Assembly (NCBI GenBank): GCA_026874595.1
Contig: CM049311.1
Location: 17,011,676 to 17,075,675 of the forward strand
Source: Sipunculus nudus
Taxonomy: Eukaryota; Annelida; Sipuncula; Golfingiida; Sipunculidae
Length of the DNA stretch: 64,000 nt
Reading direction: 5' to 3'
The position numbers and the translations under genes were made by a program. Below, in pieces: positions 1 to 11,554 of this stretch. The notes under the pieces are model-generated. The model saw only the letters and a program-made list of their open reading frames with translations, had not been told where the DNA came from and made no database searches. Position 1 is the first letter of the stretch. The number at the start of each line of letters is the position of its first letter.

Positions 1-164
1 GGTTTTCACTACCAGCAGATTAGTAGAACCTCTTATCCTCTGACATACATCAACTGCAGACCAATAGGTCATGATGCTCAGCTGAATAGCATGACATTTT
101 CGCCTAATATGCTCACCTGTCAGTCACATTTTTTTTATTATAGAATGGTAATTTGATTTAACCT

Positions 165-345
165 TGGATGACCGGGATATGGATGGTTAAGGGCGCCGGA
201 CTTGTGACTGCAAGGTTGTACGTTCACGTCACGATCTAAACGCCGTCTGCACTAAGACTCCTAAGCAAAGTCTTTACCACAAAAGTTCGCTCTCTCAACC
301 CAGGAGTACATGGGTACTGGTTATTGGAGGAAGGCAAATGTAGAA
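165..345 (+). mobile_element. tRNA-derived SINE head and core (partial)
   Basis: The stretch reads like a decayed tRNA gene: an A-box-like segment (GGTTAAGGGCG, about 186-196), a degenerate B-box-like segment near 220-232, and then a non-tRNA part ending in CCCAGGAGTACATGGGTACTGG-type sequence (299-320). Similar core sequences follow the tRNA head in invertebrate SINEs. No poly-A tail or target duplication could be placed. The open frame that starts inside it (310-735) is AT-rich and resembles no protein family, so I do not call it a gene. Confidence 0.5.
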
Positions 346-811
346 CGAATAACATTCCAGCGCCTGATATGCCTGCTTGGTTTGTATGCTCCCCAGAGAG
401 CTAAAAAAGCTACAAGAATGAACAGGCCCGAAAGACCAGGAAAGCAAAGTGTAAAGTCAGATGAGACTGACATCGTCGGTGATATCAGACTTAAACCCTC
501 ACCTTTTTTTCATAATTTCATTGATGGCTTCAATGAGAAATATAGAAAAAGAGAAAATTTTAACATTAGCAGGGTTGATAAAAATCATGATTTTTTAAAT
601 AAATCAATAAAATTGTATTATTTTGATTTAAATCAGATTAATTTGACTCAAATGTTTCCATTTAAAAGAGCTTTAAAATTGAATCAGGTATTTAAACTGT
701 ATGCTGATATGCAATATGATAATATGCAAACATAAATAAATATATTTAAAATAGAATGCTATAATCTTTGGGATAAATATTTTTTTTTATATCAAATTGT
801 GCATATACATC
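346..811. other. AT-rich DNA without a recognised gene
   Basis: Low-complexity AT-rich sequence. It includes a degenerate ATGATTTAAAT-type stretch (590-700) related to the one near 5070-5140. Nothing else is recognised. Confidence 0.4.
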
Positions 812-1701
812 TAGTGGTGGGAGTCGGTTCCTTTTTCATAGTCGATCATCGGTTTGAGCAAACCGACTGATGATCGATTATTAATCGGTTCAGACAAATA
901 TATGCAATTATCAAAGAAATGTGCAATTATCTGTGAAACTGCGTTTCCCCGGCAGGTATTCTCCTCTCGCGCACGAGTGTAGCGATCCTTCCACGTAAAA
1001 AGACAAACAGACTGATTTAAGGATCAAATTTAACGAAGGGTAATATCTTTCATTGTGGAAATTAAGAGCGCCTAAGAATGTTAGGCCTAAAGAGGGGCTG
1101 TTTTTCTAGCACATGAAGGCAGATTTTACGGGCCCAGGTGCACTTGGGGCAGATCATACCAAAAAAAATTGCAGATTAATAAAACAAAATCCAGCTGAAA
1201 TCCAAATACTCGACCAGCAGGGTTAGCCCCAACAAAGATTTTTTTAAGGACGGCCTTAACAGCGGCACCTGGCATCGGTTGAATAGATTATTTCTAAGAG
1301 AATCTCGCAAAATTGGCGAAACTGGAGAATTTATGGAGTATTTTAACGCCTTCCCGCCCATATTTTGCAATGTACATCTCGTATGAAAAATCTCCGCTAA
1401 TTCTGCAGCTCCCTGTGAGTTCACAAATAATAAGTTTAATAAGTCCTCCGTTCTCGCATCTAACATGTCATACTCCGTTACATACGGAAGTTATTTTGGA
1501 ACACAGACTCATTATATCAAGCGCGGAATGTGGTAAAAAATTGAAGAATAAATTTTGTCTATAACATAAAGGCATTCTGGAAAGAATACAATCATTATTA
1601 TGATGTAATCGATAGTTGCCTTTAGTAATCGAGCGCTTGAAAGTGGCAGCAGACCGACTGACTTTCGATCAAACTCGATGATCATCATCGGCCCACCACT
1701 A
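812..1701. mobile_element. hAT-like non-autonomous DNA transposon
   Basis: The ends are inverted repeats: the left starts TAGTGGTGGG and the right ends CCCACCACTA. Eight bases flank each side, TATACATC on the left (804-811) and TACACATC on the right (1702-1709). That is an 8-bp target duplication with one mismatch, the size expected for the hAT superfamily. The TIR sequence also fits hAT. The interior has no transposase frame. A 5'-truncated second copy lies at 59295-59801 in the same orientation. Confidence 0.7.
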
Positions 1702-1847
1702 TACACATCCACAAAATATTCTTAATAATAAGCTAACCCATATAACCTTTTCTCTTCACCTGGCTTACAAAGTTAATGAATTAGATTTAAATTAATTCAT
1801 TTATAACACATCCACATTTCTTAAATGAATGTAAAAATAAAATTAAA

Positions 1848-4274
1848 ACAAGTTACCCATGGGTCATGACGCTCAGCTGCCAAGCATGACCTGCGACATC
1901 ATGGGCTGAGATTCACAACTTCCAGTCAAATTTTGAAGAACCAATTTGCCAATTTGTTGAAATTTTCAAGGACAACAGAAATATATATCACCTATGTCTG
2001 GTTAAAACACAGTGAACTGACGGTCTGAGGAAAATGTATGATTGTTAAGGTATCCAGAACTATTCCCATAGCTTACTTAATACCTGTCAGTCTCAAAAGG
2101 AACACCACAAAGGGCAAATATAAGATCAAAATATATAGCAAAACATCAAGGAAATCCATGCAAGAATTATTGAGAAACAGGTGCTTCTGTATGAATTTTT
2201 ATTCAATACAAGCCAACTGTACTACACTTTCATATATGATGATAATATTTATTAAGAAATATTTGACCCAATCCTTTGCAAGATTACATTAATATACATC
2301 CGACTGCCTTCACTTTAACAGTTCTTGAGATAATATGATCAAGAGGAATTTAAAGATGGTTGCAAGGTGGCCATTTTGGACTTCTGACAGGTCTGAAATC
2401 AGACAACAACCATTCTCTAAATTGGACCAAAAATTGAAGGAAAACTACTGAAACTGCACTGAAAAAAGATTTCTAAGGTGGCTAACTGGCAGATATAATG
2501 GATTTCTGACAAGTCTGACATTTGATATCACACATCCTCCAATAAGAGACCAAACTTGGGGCAAATTCTCCAAATGATGTTACAGTAATGAATGTCCAAA
2601 ACAATTCAAAAGGCAAGTTCAGGCGCTCATATCAGATTTACAGATAAGCAAATGTAAAAGTGTAGGTCCAATATTTTTTATTATCACTCTGCTTTTCAAT
2701 GGGGTCAGCAGGGTTTGTAAACTGCAAAACCTGAAAGAAAGAAATGCAGAAAGCATGACTAAGAGTCTTTTAATAAAATAAAGCCATCCTAAATCAAGTA
2801 CACATCCATATATTATGAGAACAAACACTTGCTTTTATATGTGGTGATTTATATAAAAATATTCAGATATCTAGGAAACTAAGTTTATTGCTATGATTCC
2901 ATAAAATAAACTGCAAAATGTTCCCATCATCTTATAAATCAGGAGCTAAACCTTAATACTATACTCTCATAGTCTTAATGCCTGGCTGAAGTATTCCAAC
3001 AACAGTGTTTTGTTATGCAGTAACAAGGTACTTATCACTCAGCCGTATCACCTAATAGCCCGATACAAAAGGGAGTCATATGTCACCAGTGTCACTCACA
3101 ATTACAGCCACACAGTGAGATGTACCAGCTGGAGTGCTTATATATACAAGAAAAATAGAGATGGTCTACAAAATAAGTTGACCTGACCTATGACCTTGGC
3201 CTTTTGCCCACATATCAAATGGATAATTCTAAATGATAGGTAACTACTAACCAATTACATCTGGCCGGGTGTAATTACTTGGCAACCAATGAGTGAATAA
3301 CTTAGACCTGCAACCTTTAACCTCCTGACCAGCTGACCTCAAAATCAATTAGTTATTTCTTCATGCAAAAAGACCCATAAATATGAAGTTTGAATCACAT
3401 TCAGTGATGCATGCATGTGGCATATGTGAGAGACTGAAGGTTTGGGTTGAACAGATTCACTTGAAACATGTTCACAAGCATTTAGAACAATATTGTGACC
3501 TTTACCTTTGACCTTTTGAACTCAACTTCAATAGGCTTCTTCCCCTATTGGTAGGTAAGCCATATATGACAGATGGAAAGTATAGACTGAGATAGATAAA
3601 GTTTGCCTGAAAATGACTCCACGCAAGAAGAGGGTGCTGTGAACTTGACCTTTGACCTCAAAATCAACAGGTCTTTTCCCCTGTTGGCAGAGAAGTGATA
3701 TCGAAGCTGAAAGGTTTGGAATGAAAGGTCTAGCTTGAAATGTGTCCACAACCTTTTCAAAGAAGTGGATCCTGTGACCCTGACCTTTGACCTTGTGACC
3801 TCAACATCTATACGATTCTTCTCCCACTTAGTAGGTGAGCTATATGTGAAAGATCGAAGAATTGGGATGAAAGGTTTGGCTTAAAATGCATCCACAGGCT
3901 TTTCAAAGAAGTTGGTTCTATGACCTTGACCTTTGACCTTGTGACCTCAAAATAATTATGGTTCTTCCCCTGTTGGTAGGTGAGCTGTATGTGAAAGATG
4001 GAAGGTTTGGGATGAAAATTTTGGCTAAAAGAATTATTTCTGGGGGGTGCAAACACACCCCATAACTTTGAGAATATAGGTCGCAGTGACCTAATTTCAG
4101 GTTTGCAAGGAGATCTTTTTAGAACCTCTAAGACTGCATAGGGTTCATGGCCCTAGCCCCTACGGTTACGATTTGTGCCCTGCTAACGGACGGACGGCCG
4201 GACGGACAGAGGGAAGGACGACGGACAAAGACCCATCGCTATAGCCCAGCATGACTGAAAGTCAGCTGAGCTAA
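1848..4274 (+). mobile_element. PAL element, subfamily A (full length)
   Basis: The left end is ACAAGTTACCCATGGGTCA followed by the subterminal GCTCAGCTG. The right end is a short ACGG-rich tail (4190-4235) and a hairpin region ending AGTCAGCTGAGCTAA. The same 2.2-2.4 kb sequence occurs inverted at 40688-42939 and at 45902-48195, and this comparison fixes its limits. The body has no convincing coding frame. Its right third (3490-3950) contains four ~145-bp repeats carrying TGACCTTTGACCT-type arrays. One core unit with an AGGTCGCAGTGACCT palindrome (4078-4092) precedes the tail. Short frames in this region are by-products of the repeat. Confidence 0.75.
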
Positions 4275-5149
4275 AAAAAACGAAATCCCACAACAGTTGT
4301 TCCACAGACTCCATAGGACCAAAATTAGAGGGAATTAACTCAGCGGTAATGTACAGGTGCAGACAAAATATTAGAATATTTATCTACTATGAATTTTGGA
4401 AGAGCAACAATGAGCAATATTATTAAGTACTTGGTTCTCATTCCCGATCAACACCCCCCCCCCCCCCTTCTGAAGAGAGAAAATTGATCCATGATAAATA
4501 TTACCCTTACGCTGTAGAACATTTACCTTAAATTCTGATATGGCCTAAATAAACTAAGCTTTTACAAGTGCACGTTTTGTTCATGAAGTTGTGTTTATAA
4601 TTTTCTCAGCTTTTCTGTGTCTAACCTGTTCCTATATTTTGAGTGATAATGAATCAAAATGTTGAGAATACCCTTTAGACACAATCACTGGAAACTACAG
4701 TATCATTCATCTTTTTACAGAATTATATTGGCAAATCTTAAAATTCTGTTTGATCAATTTTTTAAACTTTCATTTAAATAATGATTTTGCTTAAACCCTG
4801 ATCAATAGGGACTGTAGTGGTTTCATCACTGTTGAAGGAACTGCTGCAGTGCAAGTGTTTAAAATGCATACTGAAATGGGTACCCAGGTGGCTATACAGA
4901 GTTGTGAAAACCTGTCGTGTGACTGAAGCAAATAGGCAAAATTTCTTAATTAACTGGCCTATTTCAACTTCCTGGATGAGAATATATTTGTCATATAATG
5001 AAGTTTTATATTTTTGCGACTTATATTTTTTCTCTCTAGAATACCAAAAAATTAAAAACAGAAAAAAATCATGATTTTTTTGGCTGATTAAAATAATGAT
5101 TTTAATCATTAATTTAAATCAAATGATTTAAATCATACAACCCTAAAGA
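4275..5149. other. Unassigned AT-rich DNA with a C14 run
   Basis: Holds a run of 14 C (4454-4467) and, at 5070-5140, an AT-rich self-complementary stretch (ATGATTTAAATCAT-like). Overlapping frames on both strands at 4774-5109 look like low-complexity artefacts, not genes. Confidence 0.4.
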
Positions 5150-6226
5150 TTAGCAAGTTACATTTCCAAGAACAACAGGCTCACAAAATATAGGTCACAG
5201 TGCCATTTTTCAAGTTTCTGTGGAAATTTAATCAGGATTTCCCTTGATTTTATCTGAGAAGGTTGCATTACAAGCTGTTATTATTTTTGCCCTTCTGACT
5301 TTCACAGTGCTTAATCATGTCATCCCCACAGCTCACTGAATACAAGCTACAGTGGCATGTTCTCAGGTTTCCAAGAAGAATTAACCAGGACCTATCTGGT
5401 TATTATGGTAGAAGCTTCCTGGTTGAATGGATACAATATTTGTTCATCTGAAATTAAGGGTGCTTAAATTTCTTCCCCACAGCTCACAGAATATAGGTCA
5501 CAGTGACCTCATTTCTAGTTTCCATGTGTAGTTAACAATGACCATTCTTTAAAATAAAGAAGAAGTTCAAGGTCCAATTGATAAAATTTGTAGAATATAG
5601 GTAATAGTGACCTAATTTTAGGTTTCCAAGAAGATTTGTCCAGACCTCTCTAGATGTAACTTTAGAAGATTCTAAGTCTCACACATAAAATTTGTGCCCT
5701 GTTTGACTGGGTAGCTGCTCGAAATCTGTTTTTTTGGCCAGTAGCTCACAGAATATAGATCATGATGACCTATTTTCAGGTTTCCAATGAGATTTGTTCA
5801 GGACTTCTTTGGATATTATGTTAATATACAAAGTCTTACAGTTACAATGTTTCCAAATCTGAGGTTCAGGGTGCTCTAATTATGTTTCTTCCCATAGCTT
5901 GCAGAATGTAGGATACAGAGACCTCATTTAGAGTTTCAAAGAAGATTTGTCCAGGACGTCTCTGGATGATATGTTAGAAGATTGTAAATCTGACAGATTT
6001 ATAAAATTCTATGCCCTGTCTTACTGTCTGAATTTTCAGAATCATTGTTCTGGCCTGCAGCTTGCAGAATTTATGACCTAATTCCAGGTTTTCCAGGAGA
6101 TTTCTGACAGATCTCCCTAGAGGTGCAGTTAGAAGTTTCTAGTTCTACCAGTAACAATTTGTGCCCTGTTAATTGACGGAGGCTATAAGACCATCACTGA
6201 CTTACAGTCAGCTAAGCTAAAATTTA
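5150..6226 (+). mobile_element. Degraded PAL element: tandem core repeats with 3' end
   Basis: About six diverged units of roughly 155-160 bp, recognisable by the repeated GAATATAGGTCACAG-like block (near 5184, 5486, 5590, 5746, 5903 and 6065) and by GATTTGTCCAGGAC. The array ends in a shrunken tail and CAGTCAGCTAAGCTAA (6211-6226). The 5' end is not recognisable. One unit holds a perfect AGGTCACAGTGACCT (5495-5509). Confidence 0.65.
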
Positions 6227-7123
6227 ATCACTTACATCCTTGCCTTCCTGCCATCCAAATCCTCTGTGTGACACATACTGCCAGCCAATCATTATGAGAC
6301 TGTCTAAGAATGCACAGAGCTGCTGTTAAAACTGACTGAAGCCAGACTCTGCTTATAAACTTGGCCAGTTAACTGGACCCATTGCCAGGTTGAAGTATTG
6401 ACAGTCACATAGGTGTAAAGTTTGTCTCCGTGGCAACTGATGCCATTACTTTATATGTTATGGCATGTTGAACTGATGGCAAATGAACTCCTTGCAGCAA
6501 GAGCAAGAGTTTTGATGGGCTGACAGCTACTAGTTACTTTATGTGCCTGCAGACTATCCCATTCAACATCATATTCTGTAAACACCATCATGAGGGAGAT
6601 ACAATGCTGGTTTTGCTGAAATCAAACTGATCAATACTATCTTTGTGCACACTGTTTTCAAGAAGAGTATATATCCACTTTTTCTCTAATTTTAAATTTA
6701 GATCTCTGTATTTCACAAGTGTTACATACTGTGATAACTACTGCTTTCTAAACTGCATAAATCTGTGTGAGACCCTTTAAAAGCAGATTCAAAGTAATGA
6801 AACAAATGCCAATGACAAAAGGATCCAATGTGGGGATGCAGACCAGGCACTGTAAACCCTGTGCCTGGGAATGTTTTCCTATCTACTGCTCCTGTGGACT
6901 CTTTTTTCAATGAAAATGTGCAGGGATTGACATTAACCATTGCCTGACTGCCCATGGCAGATGACTTAGGTTTCCAGGCAAGTGAATACCAACAGGTGCC
7001 AGCCAGAGGTCTAACCAATCCTTGACATTAATTAAGTGTAATTGTTGCATTACCCAATACTGACCTAATTTTTGGTATGTATATAGGAAATGTATGGCAG
7101 AATATGCATACTTAATATGATCA
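6227..7123. other. Non-repetitive-looking DNA without a recognised gene
   Basis: Somewhat richer in GC than its surroundings. Frames are short (98 codons at most, minus strand 6722-7018) and match no family I know. No splice-bounded exon could be supported. Confidence 0.35.
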
Positions 7124-10100
7124 ACAAGTGACCCATGGGTCATGACGCTCAGCCGACTGACATGTTGACAATATGTTCTTGCACAGACAACTAATTACAA
7201 TAACGTAGGTGGCATCATTGTTCATGTATATTAGCTTTAGTTCATCAAGACCCATAAGCACAACAAATTTGATTACAATCCAACCAGCCTTTTCTGAGGA
7301 ATCTTACAATTTGTGTGTATTTTGCATTATTTCTGGGGTGCTCAAACATACCCAAAAACCCTGAGAATATAGGTAACAATAACCAAATTTCAGGTTTCTG
7401 AGGAGAACTTTTAAGGAACTCTCCGGATATCAAGTTAGAAGATTCTGGGCCCAATGGTTATGATTTGTGCCCTTAAAAATTTTAAGTTATTCTGAGGGGT
7501 GCTTAAAAGCCTCATAGCTCAGAAAATATTGGTAAAAGAGACCTAATTTCACATTTCCTAGGAGACTTTTCATTGACCTCCCTGGATCTTAAGTTAGAAG
7601 ATTTCAGGTCCAATGGTTATGATTTGTGCCCTGCTTGGTATCAAATTTTTAATTATGCTTGGGGAGCTTACAAGCCCCATAGCTCAGAGAATATGGGTAA
7701 CAGAGACCTAATTTCAAGTTTCCAAGGATATTTTATACAGACCTCCCTGGATATCAAGTATGAAGATTCTAGGACCAATGGTTACAATTTGTGCCTTGTT
7801 AACGGATGACTGCATCTGTAAAGGTCTCAGAAATAGAGAAAAGAGAAGGGTTAAACTTTAAAAAAATCCAGGTGGCGCCATCAGTCTGCAGGATCTAATG
7901 AAATACTCAATGATCAATATGCATGCAAAGAATCATGGTGATCAATGCAACAGTTGTTCAGATACTTGAGCTTTTGTATCAAATTTTATATTATTCTGGG
8001 GGGTACTTCGGAGCCCCATGGCGTACAAGTTATGGGTAACAGAGACCTAATTTCAGGTTTTCCAAGGAGATTTTTATGGACCTCCCTGGATGTCAAGTTA
8101 GAAGATTCCAGGTAAAGAGGTTATGATTTGAGCCCAAACAGATGACAGCTTCTTTAAAGGTATCAAAAATAGAGAACAAAAATTGTAACAAGGGACCTAT
8201 GGGTCACTATGCTCAGCTGAAGTTGACCTTGAAGGTAAAAATCTAAAATAATATCAAATGGAGATGCTGTGTAAGAGGAAGAGGTAATAAAGGCCATGAT
8301 TGGTTTATATGATTGGTTTGTATTGATGAGCAAGAAATTGTTGCAAATAATATTTTGTGACCTAACCATGTGTTTCCTAATGTTGAAATTGAAGCATGTG
8401 AGCAGTTTGTGAACAAATGATCTGTAATATTACCATGATCATTAGTTGGCTTTTTGATTAACTGTTGACATTTCAGTAGTTTACACATTTGTTCAATTGA
8501 ATCTTTTTTTTGTATAATATATTTTAATAAATATAAATGTATTTTTTTAATGAAATTTATACAGCTGAAATATAACTAATTTACAACATAAAACAGGGCA
8601 AACAAAGCCTGATCTCAAATTCTGCTGAGGCAGGAAAATAATGAACAAATGTTTGTATTAAATCCTCATTTTTTTATTACATCAATTTTTTTTATTATAA
8701 GTTTATATTTCTATACATTTCCAATATAACATATATATCCGAATATAAAAGTTGATTCATAATTCTTAATTGCATCATCATAAATCTCAATCTTGTCAGA
8801 TAACACCACATCATGCATACAAATGTTTATTTATTTTTTACCACAAAAATATATCTTTTAAATCTGCAAAACAATAAATATCTTAAAATAATACCTGATT
8901 TAGATTTCACAATTTTTTAATGTGTCTTTATTTATCCATAATGTGCTTCATATTTTATAAATTTAAGCATACCGATGAGTTCAATTATATTTGTTAAAAT
9001 CATTTAAAAGAAAATTGATTTCTTTAAAAATGCCACATTACACAACATTGCATCTTCTGGATTACACCTTGAATTACCTTTTCAAGGAAAGTTTTTGCAT
9101 ATCGGAGTGGAAACAGCATTACAATGAAGGAGATACAGTGAAAACAATAACAATTACTGCATAACACTTGGTGGGTTGGGTTTGCGGGGGGGGGGGGGGG
9201 GGGGGGGATGGTGATATGAGAATAACTGTACACCTGTCACAGCAGGGGATCTCCCCCAGTGACTGTAACAAATCAGAAACCCTAGCATAGCTGACTTCCA
9301 TTGACCTGGAGTGGGACCCTGCATCTGTAATCTGTAATCAAAGCAAATGACTACAACAGAGCCTCAAGAAAAAAATCAATAACTAGCCTAATTTTCAAGC
9401 TTTTACTTTCAAATTTCAGATTTAAACAAATTAAATATTTATTTTTACATGCTGTGAAAATTAAATCAATGGTACTAACAGAAAAAAAACGTGCCATGGT
9501 CAAAGTTGGGCAAAATTTAAGGTACTGATTTTATTATTATGCGAATAACTTAAAAAATTTACAAAATTCAGATCTAATTTTGGGTAAACAATTGAATCTT
9601 AATTAAACATAGTTATATACTTGGGAAAATAGACTCTAGTTTCAAAATTTTTCATGTTAAGTGAGTAAGTATTTTTCCTGATTTTTTACAAAGTACATTA
9701 TGTTTGGGCCCATAACTTAAAGAATTTATACTTAACAGACTTAATTTCTGGCATGTACATAGAAACTATATAGAGGAATATTTATGTTAAACATGAGGAA
9801 AAACAGATGAGTGGTTTTGATATTAGGCAGTCCTGAAGTGTGAAAATAGGTTTTTAATAAAAAATTGAGGTTTTTCCTTAATTTCTCAAAGGAAGGAAGT
9901 CGCAAAGACCCAGTTTTCGGCTTGGTAGGAGATCTTGGGGACATCTAACATTATGCTGAATTTTGGATTCCTAGGTCTCACGGTTTCAAAACGTGCCACA
10001 TCTACGGACGGACGGACGGACGGACGGACGGACGGACGGACGACGGACAATGGACCATGACTATAGCTCAGATGACTTATAGTCAGCTGAGCTAAAAAAT

Positions 10101-10473
10101 AGAAAAATAAAGGTGGCGCCACCAGTTTGCAGGAACCCAAAAAAACACTCCATGATCAATATTCATGCAAAGAATCATGGTGATCAAGGCAGTAGTTATT
10201 CAGATACTGAAGCTTTTGTATAAAATTTGTTGTTGTTCTGGGGGGGGGGGGGTACTTACGAGACCCATAGTTCGGAGAATATGGGTAACAGAGACCTAAT
10301 TTCAGGTTTCCAAGGAGATTTTTCATGGACCTCCCTGGATGTAAAGTAAGAAGATTCCAGGTCCAGTGGTTATGATTTGTCCCCTGTTAACAGACGGCCG
10401 GAAGGCCAGATGGACCGAGGCAAGACAAAGGGTGATCGCTATAGGTCAGATGACTTTCACTCAGCTGAGCTAA
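7124..10473 (+). mobile_element. PAL element, core-array type, with a nested PAL-B element
   Basis: Begins ACAAGTGACCCATGGGTCA. Core-repeat units follow at 7340-8170 and resume at 10096-10380. The tail (10392-10420) and end (GCTGAGCTAA, 10464-10473) close the element. The early units have a ~165-185 bp period; later units add a segment with AGGTGGCGCCACCAG that lengthens the period to about 335 bp. The array is split by the element at 8188-10095, which sits in an A-rich tract of one unit. Confidence 0.7.
8188..10095 (+). mobile_element. PAL element, subfamily B, nested in a core array
   Basis: Begins ACAAGGGACCTATGGGTCA. It ends with a pure (ACGG)n-type tail (10007-10041), a hairpin (TAGCTCAG...CTGAGCTA) and CTAA (10092-10095). 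The host array reads continuously across the junction, TCAAAAATAGAG before and AATAGAAAAATAAAGG after, as in intact units near 10740 and 20670. The body includes a 22-G run (9186-9207) and one ~700-bp 3' module (9360-10005). Confidence 0.75.
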
Positions 10474-10732
10474 AAAACATTTGAACAAATTGAAGTTATT
10501 TCATAATTTCTTGAAGAAACAAAGTCATAGACACCCTGTCTTATGTTTTGAAGGAGAATATAGGAACATCTAACTGTATGCCGCACTTCAGATTCGTAGG
10601 TCCAAGGGTGTTGAAAAGTGCCTGTCTTACGGACAGACAGAAGGACTGACAGACAAAAGGCTGGCCAGATGGACAGAAGAAAGAAAATTGACCAGCACTT
10701 TAGCCCAGATGACTAATAGTCAACTGAGCTAA
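10474..10732 (+). mobile_element. 3' fragment of a PAL-B element
   Basis: Carries only the last part of a B module (GGAACATCTAACTGTATGCCG, 10562 on), a tail and the end hairpin with CAACTGAGCTAA. It lies directly behind another element end, so two 3' ends stand in series. Confidence 0.6.
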
Positions 10733-11100
10733 AAATGCATCAAAAATAGAAAAAAAAGTAAAGGTGGTGCCACCAGCTTTCAGGAACTGAAGATACCAAT
10801 CATATTTAGAAACACACTGGGTTGCAGGACACTGGATGACACTACAGCTGAAAAAATGACATAACTGCTGTTATTTGATGGTCTCCAAAACAGAAAAAAA
10901 TCATAAAAATTAGAAAAAATAAAGGTGGTTCCACCAGTTTTAGGGAAATGACAAAACCAGTCATGGTCAATATTCAAGGTAAAAATTATGGCAATCCATA
11001 CTTTAATTATCAAGATACTTGAGGTTTTGTATCAATTATTAATTATTCTGAGGGGTACTTATATATGAGCCCCAAAGCTCAGAGTATACAGATTGGCGTC
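10733..11100 (+). repeat. Continuation of the PAL core array
   Basis: Two more diverged core units marked by AAGGTGGTGCCACCAG and AAGGTGGTTCCACCAG. The array continues past the 10732 end, as expected if the B fragment was inserted into it. Confidence 0.55.
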
Positions 11101-11554
11101 ACCTTTTTTCAGGTTTTTCCATTATGGCCCTTTCATATCATATGAGTAGTCTTTACCTAGTTATTTCTGATGTAAATGTGGCCTTTGATGAGCAGACTGT
11201 CACAGTGGGTGAGTGGGAGTCCTTTGTGACAGTTTATGTTAGTTTTCATATACATCATTTGACAGGTGACAATTATAATATACTAAACAAATATTTATCA
11301 AATAAATATTATATCAAATACCAAAATTCAAATAAATAATAATTTATTTATTATCAAATGAATTTAATGAATCATGATTCCAGTGATAGATCAATACAAA
11401 TAAACATGCAAGGAATAAATGATAAAGAAATTATTTAAAAAATAATAAAGATCTGCTTTCATACACTATCCTGACTATGCAACAGTGTTAGGCAGGGTTG
11501 TCTGGGAATTACCACAGTGGAAATTTTGTGTGGGAATTCCTGCCCTGGGAAATA
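11101..11554. other. AT-rich DNA, no gene recognised
   Basis: The final ~90 bp reads on smoothly across the insertion at 11555-12821 into 12824 and beyond. Confidence 0.35.

Noticed and set aside
310-735. 141-codon frame near the left edge
   Set aside because: It begins in a SINE, runs into low-complexity AT-rich DNA and resembles no protein.
9960-10140. Val-Arg-Pro-Ser repeat frames near element tails
   Set aside because: Translation of the (ACGG)n tail; recurs wherever the tail occurs.
5150-11100. CRISPR-like regular repeats
   Set aside because: Units are ~155-335 bp, contiguous and transposon-bounded, in a eukaryotic genome; there are no short repeats with unique spacers.
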